A program made the position numbers and the translations under genes. Positions 5,730-12,516 of a DNA stretch of 12,854 nucleotides are shown one piece after another. The stretch lies in NCBI GenBank assembly GCA_038241115.1, contig JBBRGA010000097.1, forward strand, positions 1 through 12,854, in the 5' to 3' direction. Each line of letters opens with the position of its first letter. The stretch's first letter is position 1. The notes under the pieces are model-generated. The model was not told the DNA's origin and ran no database searches. It saw nothing but the letters and a program-made list of their open reading frames with translations. The DNA is from JANYJJ01 sp038241115 (GTDB lineage Bacteria > Pseudomonadota > Gammaproteobacteria > Burkholderiales > Burkholderiaceae_C).

Positions 5730-6800
5730 TCAGCTCACCTTCAACAGTGCGCCGTGGCAGCTGAAGCCCGCGCCAAAAGACGACATCCACCACCAGCCCG
5801 CTTCGGCCTCGTCGGCCAGTGCCGCTTGCAACACGAAGTACACAAAGGCGCTGGACAAATTGCCGTGGTTTCGCAGCATGGCGGCGCTGTATCGCAAGGC
5901 GTCGTCGTCGAGCATCAACTTCTTTGTCAGTGCGACCAGCACGTCGCGGCCACCGGCATGCATGATCCAGGCGTTGATGTCTGAGGCGTCCAGACTGAAG
6001 CGCCCAAGCACTGTGGTGAGAACGCTGAGTGCATGCTCTGCCGCCAGCGCTGGCACCTCGCGCGTCAGGATGTTGCGCAGCATGCCGTCGCGCTGCTCGA
6101 ATTTCAGCGCATCGCGGTGTTCCGGTACGCTGATGGAGGTGCTGTCTATCCACTCCAGGCTGCGCGTTGTGCCCGAGCGCTGAGAAGACGGCTTGTTCGA
6201 CAACACCGCTGCGCCTGCGCCATCGCCAAACAAACATGCGCTGATCAGCACGCCCGGGTCGTTGTCCAAATACATGGCGGCGCTGCTGACCTCGACGCAA
6301 ATCGACAACACATGCTCACAAGACCCCGAGGCCAGCAAAGCGCGTGCAAGCTGCATGTTGGGCAGCGCTGCGCCACAACCTTGGCCCACCAGGTCAAACG
6401 CCTGCACGTCGCTTCGAAGTCCCAGGGCTTGCACTGCATAACCAGACAAGCCGGGGCATAAATAGCCAGTACAAGTGCTGACCACCACGGCGTCAATTTG
6501 CCTGGCTTGCAAGCCAGCCTGCGCCAAGGCGAGCGTGGCGGCTCGCTGAGCCAAGACAGGCGCGTGGCCGAGGAAGCGCTGCGCCAACGTGTTGGGGTCG
6601 ATGTCGAACACCTCGGTCAGGTCAGCAACCGCCAGATGCCGGGTTTCGATGCCGTTTTCGCGTTGCAGGACGGTACGGGCCACCAAGTGCGCGCGCGAAT
6701 CCAACTTGCCAAACCACTCAGATGCCTCGAACGCAGCAAGGCACTGCGCCTTGCTGAATTTTTTCTTGGGCAGGGCCGTGCCTAGACCGGTGATGAACAC
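5730..6800 (-). CDS. Type III polyketide synthase (chalcone/stilbene synthase family)
   Basis: A 356-residue homodimer-type condensing enzyme that extends a starter acyl thioester with malonyl-CoA and cyclises the chain without needing a carrier protein for extension. The catalytic triad is C142 (GQGCGAALP), H281 (WIMHAGG) and N314 (NHGNLSSAFV). The spacings of 139 and 33 residues equal those of plant chalcone synthase (C164, H303, N336). Other family marks are STCTGYLCPGLS, FGDGAGAAVL and the C-terminal SSFGAGFS. The start is GTG at 6800, giving the usual MxITGLGTALP opening; no upstream ATG is in frame and the ribosome binding site is weak. It is the first gene of the operon and lies 57 bases after a tiny membrane peptide gene. 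Possible products are resorcinols, pyrones, phloroglucinols or naphthalenes. The acyl carrier protein and ketosynthase downstream hint at a fatty-acyl-type starter, by inference only. Confidence 0.95.
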   Translation of the reverse strand: MFITGLGTALPKKKFSKAQCLAAFEASEWFGKLDSRAHLVARTVLQRENGIETRHLAVADLTEVFDIDPNTLAQRFLGHAPVLAQRAATLALAQAGLQARQIDAVVVSTCTGYLCPGLSGYAVQALGLRSDVQAFDLVGQGCGAALPNMQLARALLASGSCEHVLSICVEVSSAAMYLDNDPGVLISACLFGDGAGAAVLSNKPSSQRSGTTRSLEWIDSTSISVPEHRDALKFEQRDGMLRNILTREVPALAAEHALSVLTTVLGRFSLDASDINAWIMHAGGRDVLVALTKKLMLDDDALRYSAAMLRNHGNLSSAFVYFVLQAALADEAEAGWWWMSSFGAGFSCHGALLKVS

Positions 6801-6857
6801 AGCGCGGTCAACGAATGAGCGATGAAAGATGGGTCATGGGGATCCGTGTGCAATGCA

Positions 6858-6932
6858 TCAATGAACGAACAGCGCGATCAAAATAATGATGGGAATAGGG
6901 ATGCCCAGGAACAGCAGCAAGAGTGAACGCAT
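6858..6932 (-). CDS. 24-residue hydrophobic membrane peptide
   Basis: A gene too short for usual gene finders. It reads M-R-S, then one continuous hydrophobic helix (LLLLFLGIPIPIIILIALF), ending V-H. AAGGAG lies 6 bases upstream of the ATG, close to an ideal Shine-Dalgarno, the best in the window. The helix is long enough to span the inner membrane once, with a Pro-rich kink (GIPIP) in the middle. Similar tiny L/I-rich proteins with a GIPIPIII core seem, from memory, to be common as unnamed proteins in Proteobacteria; no function is known to me. It sits between the membrane protein gene (48 bases upstream) and the type III PKS gene (57 bases downstream), all on the same strand, with no terminator in either gap, so it could be the link between them. 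Confidence 0.7.
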   Translation of the reverse strand: MRSLLLLFLGIPIPIIILIALFVH

Positions 6933-6980
6933 CGGTAGCTCCTTAAGGAATTTGTGTGTGCAGCTGGAGGCTGATGAACT

Positions 6981-8030
6981 TCAAAAGTCGCGGTGGCGGC
7001 CACCAAACGTGGCACCCCAACTCGCAAAAAACGCCCCGATCAGCAACGACACAAACAGCCACAGCGCACCGTAAGCCGTGGCTTTGCGGGTGGCATCAGC
7101 GGTTTGCCGGGTGGCCAGTTCTGCTTCCCGCAATTTGGCTTGAATGCGTGAATAGGTGGTCTTGACGCGCGCTTCCGCCTCGTCGGGTGTCAGGCCGGTT
7201 CTGGCCGCAACTGCCGCCGCGACGTACACGGCGTCATCGGCGGGCAACGTGCCCTGTCTGATGCCGTTCATGAAGACTCGGGTGAGCTCTGCCGTACTGA
7301 CCTGCGCAGCGATGTCTGCACCCGCACTGGCCGCGACCGGAGTGTTGGCCGACCTGCGCAGCATCGAATCCATCAGGTAGGAGACGGTTTCAGTGGCGCC
7401 TGTGCCCGCATCTGCGGCGTTGCCCAAGCCGTTCCCGGCGAACTCGGTGTTGCTCACACCACCGGACACCGATTTACCGGACACCGATCTAGCGGACACC
7501 AAATTTGCCTCGGCTGCATTGCTCGCCACCGAAGCACCGGCACCGACGATGGACCCCACAGCCGACGCCAGCACCGACGCCGTGACCAGCGACGCGAGGG
7601 CCCACGTCAAAAAGCCGTGCGCAGTGTCGCGAAAGTAAACCTCGTCGTTGTGCACCGCCACGTACTTGGTGCGCAAGCGCCCCGCCAAGTAGCCGCCCAT
7701 CCCAGACGCCACCACCTGCGTGAAGCCGAGCCACAAAATGGTGGAGACGCCGAATGCAGCGGCACCGATGCCGGCGCTGGCCCACGGCGACACAGACGAC
7801 AATCCCAGCCCGCTGCCCAGAATCAGCAAAATCAATGACAGCGCTGCCGCTGCGGCGGCACCCGCAAAAATGGCCGACCATGACACTGCGCTGCCCGCCA
7901 GCAGCCCGGAACTCGAGGCGGCTTCAGCTTGAATGGCTGACACGCCCGCGCCAGACCGCGCCACAGCCCTCGCATGCATGGCTTCGTCGGCGCTCAGGGA
8001 ACTCGTTGTGCCGGAATAGGGAAAAGCCAT
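6981..8030 (-). CDS. Multi-pass membrane protein, unknown function (PhnA-like/YrzE-like)
   Basis: A 349-residue inner-membrane protein. Hydrophobic helices lie near residues 50-75, 86-118 (with a small-residue GMGGYLAGRLR end), 140-168 and 318-337. Between the third and fourth is a long soluble part (about 169-315) that starts with a Ser/Gly-rich stretch and ends in a charged, probably coiled-coil helix. The WSAIFAGAAAAAALSLILLILGSGLGLS block is typical of proteins often labelled 'PhnA-like' or YrzE-type membrane proteins, names that carry no proven function. The start is ATG 8030; an extension upstream in frame has atypical Trp/Cys-rich content and is rejected. Three 15-base repeats (7461-7505) lie in the Ser/Gly part. 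A 13-base palindrome lies 45 bases upstream. It is probably transcribed together with the tiny membrane peptide gene. Confidence 0.8.
   Translation of the reverse strand: MAFPYSGTTSSLSADEAMHARAVARSGAGVSAIQAEAASSSGLLAGSAVSWSAIFAGAAAAAALSLILLILGSGLGLSSVSPWASAGIGAAAFGVSTILWLGFTQVVASGMGGYLAGRLRTKYVAVHNDEVYFRDTAHGFLTWALASLVTASVLASAVGSIVGAGASVASNAAEANLVSARSVSGKSVSGGVSNTEFAGNGLGNAADAGTGATETVSYLMDSMLRRSANTPVAASAGADIAAQVSTAELTRVFMNGIRQGTLPADDAVYVAAAVAARTGLTPDEAEARVKTTYSRIQAKLREAELATRQTADATRKATAYGALWLFVSLLIGAFFASWGATFGGRHRDF
7461..7505. repeat. Three 15-base tandem repeats inside the membrane protein gene
   Basis: Units at 7461-7475 and 7476-7490 differ at one base (ACCGGACACCGATTT and ACCGGACACCGATCT); a third, more diverged unit is 7491-7505. 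They keep the frame and encode a repeated Ser/Val/Gly pentapeptide in the soluble loop (about residues 176-190). This is likely a slippage-made, length-variable segment. Confidence 0.7.
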
Positions 8031-8074
8031 GGCGTTAATCTCGGTAGATTCAAAAGTGGTGAACCAAAAGAAGC

Positions 8075-8087
8075 TCAAGTAACTTGA
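8075..8087. promoter_or_regulatory. 13-base palindrome upstream of the membrane protein gene
   Basis: TCAAGT-A-ACTTGA, two 6-bp arms around a single base, 45 bases upstream of the ATG at 8030. Position and symmetry suit a repressor or activator site. No clear -35/-10 pair could be fixed beside it. Confidence 0.3.
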
Positions 8088-8184
8088 CGTTGAATCATCA
8101 AACCAAGCGTGTTCAAAGCCCGTGGGAATCGGCTGCGAGCGCATGTAGGAGCAAGCGCTTTCCAAACCACACCAAAAGCACAGA

Positions 8185-8220
8185 TGGGAACGAGTCGTCC
8201 ATGAAGAACACCCGTTCCCA
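8185..8220 (-). terminator. Inverted repeat downstream of the ompA-like gene
   Basis: Arms TGGGAACG (8185-8192) and CGTTCCCA (8213-8220) pair perfectly over 8 bp around a 20-nt loop, 46 bases beyond the stop codon of the OmpA-family gene. On the minus strand it is followed by a mixed T-rich stretch (TCTGTGCTTTTGG) and not a clean T run. It may be a weak terminator or an mRNA-end stabiliser. The long loop makes this a low-confidence call. Confidence 0.3.
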
Positions 8221-8266
8221 CCACTCAAAGAATGCAGCTTGAAACTACCAACGCAGCCGCAAACGG

Positions 8267-9463
8267 TCAGCGCGTGCCAGTGACTTCCAGGTCAACTCGG
8301 CGGTCAGGCTGCAGACACGAAACCAGCTTGACGCTGGCGGTGCTGCCTTTGCAATCGGCCGTGCTGGTCAGCGGCGCGGTCTCGCCCTTGCCGGTGGCCG
8401 TGACTTTGTTGGCGGCCAGCTTGCCGTTGCTGGTGAGGTAGCCCTTCACGGCTTCGGCGCGCTGCTCCGACAACTTTTGGTTGTAGGCCGAGGTGCCCAA
8501 ACGGTCGGTGTGGCCGATCACGTTGATGCTGTCGTAACTGGTGCCTTCCAGCTCTTTGACAAAGTTGTCGAGCGGCAAGTTGCCACCGGCGCGCAAGTCA
8601 GCGCGGTCAAAGCCGAACAGCGTCTCAGCCGACAGGCTCACGCGCTTCACTGGAGGCGGCGCAGGCGCTGCCATTGGCGCGGCCGCGGTGGCGGGCATGG
8701 TCTCCACGATCACGATGGGTGTGGGGGTGGGTTCAGGAACGGGGGCGGCCATCACCATGGGCGCAGGCGGCACGTAAGCCACCGGCATGGCACGCGACGT
8801 CGACGTGCGTCCCAGCGGGAACACCAGGCTGACCGAGAACAGGTTCACTCCGGCCTTCTCGCCTACGGCGTCATTGATTCGGTAACGCTCGACCTCAGCG
8901 CGCACCAGCATCGACGGCGTGAAGGCGTACTGCATGCCCACGCCAGCCTTGTAGTTGGTCTCGCGGCGGCTGGGTGTGGGGTTGGTCACCAGAGCTGCGC
9001 CAGTGCCCACGAAGGTGCCGCGTGTCTTGGCGTTTTGTGCGCCGATGCGACCGATCAGCGAGAAGTTGTCGCTCAAAGGTGCCGTGCCCACCAGATCGAG
9101 GTTGAAGCCCTCGACACGCAATTCACCGTTCAGCGTTCCGGCAGGAACGGTGGTGGTGGTGAAGGTGGATTTGCCCAAGCTGAAGTAGCCTGCTTCCACA
9201 CCGAAGTAGCGGTTCATTTGATAGCCCCCAAACACTTTGTAGCCGGTGCGGCGTTCGTCGCTGCCGGTGACGGTGTGGGTGATTCCGGGGCCCGTCACGG
9301 CGGTGGCAATGTTGGACTCATCGACGTTGGCCTTGGCTCGGCCCACAGACACGCCGACATAGGGGTAGGCCTCGCTCATGCCTTGCTGCGCAAGGGCGCT
9401 GGAGGTGCCCAAGCAGGACAAACAAGCCGTGGTCACGAGGCTCAGAACAGGTGTGGATTTCAT
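8267..9463 (-). CDS. OmpA-family outer-membrane protein
   Basis: A 398-residue precursor. Residues 1-25 are a Sec signal peptide ending SALA before QQ. Residues about 30-218 form an 8-stranded OmpA-like beta-barrel, with alternating hydrophobic strands such as YPYVGVSVGRAKA, KVFGGYQMNRYFGVEAGYFSLG and an NLFSVSLVFPLG last strand. A Pro/Ala-rich linker (229-272) follows. Residues 276-396 are an OmpA C-terminal peptidoglycan-binding domain with NVIGHTDRLG (D320), LSEQRAEAV (R335) and LQPDRRVDLEV. Cys371 and Cys383 are placed like the disulfide of E. coli OmpA. It would anchor the outer membrane to peptidoglycan. The ATG at 9463 is chosen because the signal peptide starts there. It is transcribed away from the BON lipoprotein gene. 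The opposite strand carries a long His/Gly-rich open frame that is a shadow. Confidence 0.93.
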   Translation of the reverse strand: MKSTPVLSLVTTACLSCLGTSSALAQQGMSEAYPYVGVSVGRAKANVDESNIATAVTGPGITHTVTGSDERRTGYKVFGGYQMNRYFGVEAGYFSLGKSTFTTTTVPAGTLNGELRVEGFNLDLVGTAPLSDNFSLIGRIGAQNAKTRGTFVGTGAALVTNPTPSRRETNYKAGVGMQYAFTPSMLVRAEVERYRINDAVGEKAGVNLFSVSLVFPLGRTSTSRAMPVAYVPPAPMVMAAPVPEPTPTPIVIVETMPATAAAPMAAPAPPPVKRVSLSAETLFGFDRADLRAGGNLPLDNFVKELEGTSYDSINVIGHTDRLGTSAYNQKLSEQRAEAVKGYLTSNGKLAANKVTATGKGETAPLTSTADCKGSTASVKLVSCLQPDRRVDLEVTGTR

Positions 9464-9791
9464 ATGGTTTTACCGGTGGATTCAAAAATATGGTGCGCCC
9501 GGCCTGCCTGAAAAACACATGCGTGGGTTGGTACCGCGAAAGATGTTTGTAGTCATTTGCCCGGACATGGTCTGTGCGCCAGCGAACTGAGCTTTTGCAG
9601 CTGTTGCGCGAGCAACACAGTCCACAACGGCCGCACGTGGCTGTTGCGCTGGCGTCATTTCCACGGCTTGGCAGCGCGTGGGCAAAGTCCCACAAACGCT
9701 GGCGCACTTGGCTGACTGCGCCGCGCTCGGCTTGCTATTAGCGTGTTAGTTGGAAAACCAGAACACCCGGTCATTCACAAGCGAGATCACC
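9464..9791. other. Divergent intergenic region between ompA-like and BON genes
   Basis: This 328-base gap must hold promoters for both flanking genes. It contains a candidate minus-strand promoter near 9487-9514 and a small perfect hairpin TGTTGC-GCGA-GCAACA at 9602-9617. CTGTTGCGC occurs twice (9601-9609 and about 9641-9649). Short open frames here on both strands lack ribosome binding sites and protein-like composition, so no gene is called. Confidence 0.5.
9487..9514 (-). promoter_or_regulatory. Candidate sigma-70 promoter of the ompA-like gene
   Basis: On the minus strand a -35-like TTTTCA (9514-9509) and a -10-like CATATT (9492-9487) are 16 bases apart, each matching four of six consensus bases. 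Transcription would start about 17 bases before the ATG at 9463. Only the spacing and partial matches support it. Confidence 0.3.
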
Positions 9792-10229
9792 ATGCCACTC
9801 AATTTCAAAACCCCACTCGTCGCCAGCCTGCTGATTGCGGCCGCACTGCTCTCAGCGTGCGGCAAAACTGACACCACACCCGGCCAAAAAGTAGACAGCG
9901 CCGTGGCAAGCACAGAGCGCGCAGCCAGCGCGGTAAGCGCAGAGGTGAAAGAGGCAGCCAACGAAGTCAAAGCATCGACGAAAAATGTTTCTGGCGAGAT
10001 CAACGCCAAAACGCTGGACGGCGTCATCACCACCAAGGTGAATGCCGCGCTGGTCAAAGACCCCTCACTGAGCGCATTGAAGATCAACGTCGACACCACC
10101 GACGCACGCGTTGCGCTGAGTGGTACAGCACCGTCCGAGTCGGCCCGCGAGCGCGCCACCGCTTTGGCGGGCGCCGTGGAAGGCGTGAAAAACGTCGACA
10201 ACCGTCTGGTTGTCGACGCGAAAAAGTAA
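9792..10229 (+). CDS. BON-domain lipoprotein
   Basis: A 145-residue precursor. The N-terminus is a lipoprotein signal (hydrophobic LVASLLIAAALLSAC) with the lipobox LSAC and lipidated Cys23; Gly24 and Lys25 after it favour the outer membrane over retention in the inner membrane. An Ala/Lys/Glu/Ser-rich, probably helical stretch (about 32-72) follows. Then comes one BON domain (about 75-142) with DGVITTKVNAALVKDP, INVDTTDARVALSGTAPS and the closing VEGVKNVDNRLVV. BON domains bind phospholipid or envelope components, as in OsmY and DolP (YraP), which have two copies; this protein has one. ATG 9792 is chosen over a TTG at 9750 because the signal peptide begins there. It is followed after 62 bases by the aldehyde dehydrogenase gene with no terminator between. 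Confidence 0.9.
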   Translation: MPLNFKTPLVASLLIAAALLSACGKTDTTPGQKVDSAVASTERAASAVSAEVKEAANEVKASTKNVSGEINAKTLDGVITTKVNAALVKDPSLSALKINVDTTDARVALSGTAPSESARERATALAGAVEGVKNVDNRLVVDAKK

Positions 10230-10291
10230 GCCATTCCAATCGAACCCACCGCCGCCAAATCCCGACCCACCGCACCCATCAAAGCCACCTC

Positions 10292-11662
10292 ATGACCTAC
10301 CAAAGCACCAACCCCTACACGGCGCAAGTCGTCAAATCCTTCGACGAAATCGGCGACGCCAAGCTGGAAGACAACCTGAGCACCGCCAGCGCCTGCTTCG
10401 AAGCGAACTGGCGCCATACCAGCTTCGAGCAACGCAAAACGGTGCTCAAGCGCGCCGCCCATCTGATGCGTGAGCGTTCAGATGCCCTGGCTGCACTGGT
10501 CACGCTGGAGATGGGGAAATTGATTGCGCAAAGCGCCGGAGAAGTCGCACTCAGCGCGGCCATCCTCGATTACTACGCCGACCACGCCGAGACGTTTCTA
10601 GCGCCTGAAACGCTGACCACAGCCAAGGGCGAAGCCAGCGTGGTCAGCGACCCCATCGGTGTGCTGTTTGGCGTGGAACCCTGGAACTATCCGTACTACC
10701 AAGTGGCCCGATTCGCAGCGCCCAATTTGATGGCGGGCAACGTGGTGATGGTCAAGCACGCGTCCAACGTGCCGCAGTGCGCACTGGCCTTCGAGCAGTT
10801 GCTGACCGACGCCGGTGCACCGGTGGGGGCCTATACCAACTTGTTCATTTCCAAAGACCAGGTGGCCCGAGTGATTGCCGATCCGCGCATTCGCGCCGTG
10901 GCCTTGACGGGCAGCGAAGACGCCGGGGCGGTGGTGGCCACGCTGGCCGCCAAACACCTGAAAAAATCCACCCTGGAATTGGGCGGCAGCGATGCGTTCA
11001 TCGTGCTGGAAGACGCCGATCTGGACAAGGCTGTGAAGCACGCCATCTCAGGTCGCATGGGCAATTCAGGACAAGCCTGCACGGCGTCCAAACGCTTGAT
11101 CGTGGTCGACGCATTGGCCGACAAATTCACCGAAAAATTCACGGCCGCGATGCTGCGCTTTGAAGCGGGAGACCCGGCCGACAAGGCGACCACGCTGGCG
11201 CCGCTGTCATCGGCGCAGGCGCTGGACAATTTGCTCAAACAAGTCAACGGCGCAGTCGAACACGGCGCTCGCACCCTGCTGGGCGGCAAGCGCATAGCAA
11301 ATTTACCGGGCGCCTTCATGCAGCCCACCGTCCTGACCGACATCAGCGCCAGCAACCCGGCCTACAAACAGGAGTTTTTCGGGCCGGTGGCCTTGATCTT
11401 TCGCGTGGCCGACGAGGCTGCGGCAATCGCACTGGCCAACGACTCGCCTTTCGGCCTGGGCGGCTCGGTGTTCACGCAAGACGCAGAGCGCGGAAAGAAG
11501 GTGGCGCGCCAGATGGACACCGGCATGGTGTTCATTAATTCGGCGGCCATCTCGACGCCCGAGTTGCCGTTTGGTGGCGTGAAAAATTCAGGCTACGGGC
11601 GTGAACTGTCGAGCGCAGGGATCCAGGAATTTGTGAACAAGAAGTTGATTTACGCCGCCTGA
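10292..11662 (+). CDS. NAD(P)-dependent succinate-semialdehyde dehydrogenase, Sad/YneI-like
   Basis: A 456-residue aldehyde dehydrogenase, the usual size of the Sad (YneI) branch, which oxidises succinate semialdehyde to succinate in 4-aminobutyrate and related catabolism. The oxyanion Asn is N132 in PWNYPYYQ, the cofactor-site Lys is K155 in MVKHASN, the general base is E229 in LELGGSDAFIVL and the catalytic Cys is C263 in GNSGQACTASKR. EFFGPVALIF and PFGGVKNSGYGREL complete the family signature. The ELGGSD-x-FIVL and Q-x-C-x-A-x-KR wording is close to YneI as I remember it; exact substrate and preference for NAD or NADP remain inference. The ATG at 10292 gives the standard N-terminus, with only a weak ribosome binding site. 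The gene ends at a strong hairpin terminator 17 bases downstream. Nothing in the neighbourhood links it to a 4-aminobutyrate operon. Confidence 0.9.
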   Translation: MTYQSTNPYTAQVVKSFDEIGDAKLEDNLSTASACFEANWRHTSFEQRKTVLKRAAHLMRERSDALAALVTLEMGKLIAQSAGEVALSAAILDYYADHAETFLAPETLTTAKGEASVVSDPIGVLFGVEPWNYPYYQVARFAAPNLMAGNVVMVKHASNVPQCALAFEQLLTDAGAPVGAYTNLFISKDQVARVIADPRIRAVALTGSEDAGAVVATLAAKHLKKSTLELGGSDAFIVLEDADLDKAVKHAISGRMGNSGQACTASKRLIVVDALADKFTEKFTAAMLRFEAGDPADKATTLAPLSSAQALDNLLKQVNGAVEHGARTLLGGKRIANLPGAFMQPTVLTDISASNPAYKQEFFGPVALIFRVADEAAAIALANDSPFGLGGSVFTQDAERGKKVARQMDTGMVFINSAAISTPELPFGGVKNSGYGRELSSAGIQEFVNKKLIYAA

Positions 11663-11674
11663 GGTGGGCTCGAT

Positions 11675-11711
11675 AAAAAGGCCCTGGAACCGAGGTTCCA
11701 GGGCCTTTTTT
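11675..11711. terminator. Bidirectional Rho-independent terminator
   Basis: A long perfect stem, GGCCCTGGAACC (11680-11691) with GGTTCCAGGGCC (11694-11705), is extended by five A on the left and six T on the right. Both strands therefore end in a U run after a GC-rich hairpin. It lies between the convergent aldehyde dehydrogenase and general stress protein genes and should stop both. Confidence 0.9.
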
Positions 11712-11730
11712 CATCGTGTCTTCAGCAGGC

Positions 11731-12264
11731 TCAATTCATGTGGATCGTCGCGTGCTCGCCCAGGTCTTTGGGCTTGACACCGGTCGCTGCAGCCTTGGCC
11801 ATCTTGAACAACTGAACCACCTTGCTTTCTTTGACGTCCCAATAGTCGGCGTGCAAAATTTTCACCTGCACCAAGGCCAAGTTGGGGTCGGTGTAGCCCG
11901 CCGGAAACCAGGCCTGGGCCATCTGGGACCACAGCTTTTCTTTCAAGCCCATGTCCTCCAGCACGACTGCATGGCCCGCGATGGAGACATAGCTGTCTGA
12001 ACTGGGGTCGGCGTACACCACGTTGACCACCGCATCGGCCGTCAAATCGGCAACCGGCTCGCTGTCATGCGCCATGAAAAACCACAAGCAGCCGTCTTCA
12101 TCCAGCGAGCGGTTTTGTGTGGTCATGGGCCTGGCGTGCAAATGGCCGTTGGCGTGGCGCGTGGTGAACATCGAAAAACGGATGCTTTTGATCATTTCCC
12201 AAAGCCGCTCGCGCGCTTCTTGCGTTTCAGAAATGTCATTGCTGATCTGGGTGTCTGAACTCAT
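11731..12264 (-). CDS. Pyridoxamine 5'-phosphate oxidase-fold general stress protein
   Basis: A 177-residue soluble protein of the split-barrel flavin-binding fold, in the branch often called general stress protein 26. The barrel runs from RFSMFTTRHANGHLHARPMTTQ (about 29-50) through CLWFFMAHDSEPVADL (59-74), VVNVVYADPSSDSYVSIAGHAVV (79-101) to a C-terminal VKILHADYWDV (134-144). Members bind FMN or FAD, but most have no proven enzymatic reaction. ATG 12264 has AAGGA about 6 bases upstream, which settles the start against a longer open frame to 12363. It converges on the bidirectional terminator and diverges from the sugar dehydrogenase gene. The family link to stress fits the BON and PRC-barrel genes nearby, but no stress promoter was identified. 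Confidence 0.9.
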   Translation of the reverse strand: MSSDTQISNDISETQEARERLWEMIKSIRFSMFTTRHANGHLHARPMTTQNRSLDEDGCLWFFMAHDSEPVADLTADAVVNVVYADPSSDSYVSIAGHAVVLEDMGLKEKLWSQMAQAWFPAGYTDPNLALVQVKILHADYWDVKESKVVQLFKMAKAAATGVKPKDLGEHATIHMN

Positions 12265-12450
12265 GGTGTTCCTTGGTGATGAAAGGGTCGATCTGTATTT
12301 CAGCAGTTCAAGCGCCAAATGACGATCAGGCAGCGCGCCCCACGGGCGTAGGTTGTTTCCCACACCGCACCACGTGATTCACCGATAACCGCGAGCTCAA
12401 ATTTCAATGACGATGCATGCTGTCGTCAGCCCACGGCGATGCCGTTGTCC

Positions 12451-12464
12451 TGTCGCGTGCGACA
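12451..12464. promoter_or_regulatory. 14-base palindrome upstream of the sugar dehydrogenase gene
   Basis: TGTCGC-GT-GCGACA has two perfect 6-bp arms and ends 52 bases before the ATG at 12517, in the region between two divergent genes. It is a possible operator; nothing else supports a function. Confidence 0.25.
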
Positions 12465-12516
12465 AGCCAGCACGATCTGACCTGTCCCAATCCAGTTTTG
12501 CCTTCAGGAATTCACC

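Noticed and set aside
6801..6857. Sigma-70 promoter directly upstream of the PKS gene
   Set aside because: TTGCAC is present on the minus strand but no acceptable -10 element lies 16-18 bases away; evidence too weak to report.
8031..8228. 66-residue N-terminal extension of the membrane protein
   Set aside because: Trp/Cys/Ser-rich and unlike the rest; ATG at 8030 begins a sensible N-terminus. The inverted repeat at 8185-8220 also lies in this stretch.
8477..9511. 344-residue plus-strand open frame, Gly/His/Ala-rich
   Set aside because: Antisense to the OmpA-family gene; the Gly/His-rich part is only the complement of the Pro/Ala/Met linker and the frame has no fold pattern.
9708..9741. TTGGCT and TATTAG as a promoter of the BON lipoprotein gene
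   Set aside because: The spacer is 22 bases, too long for sigma-70 promoters.
9746..10462. 238-residue minus-strand open frame
   Set aside because: Antisense to the BON lipoprotein and the start of the aldehyde dehydrogenase gene, both well supported.
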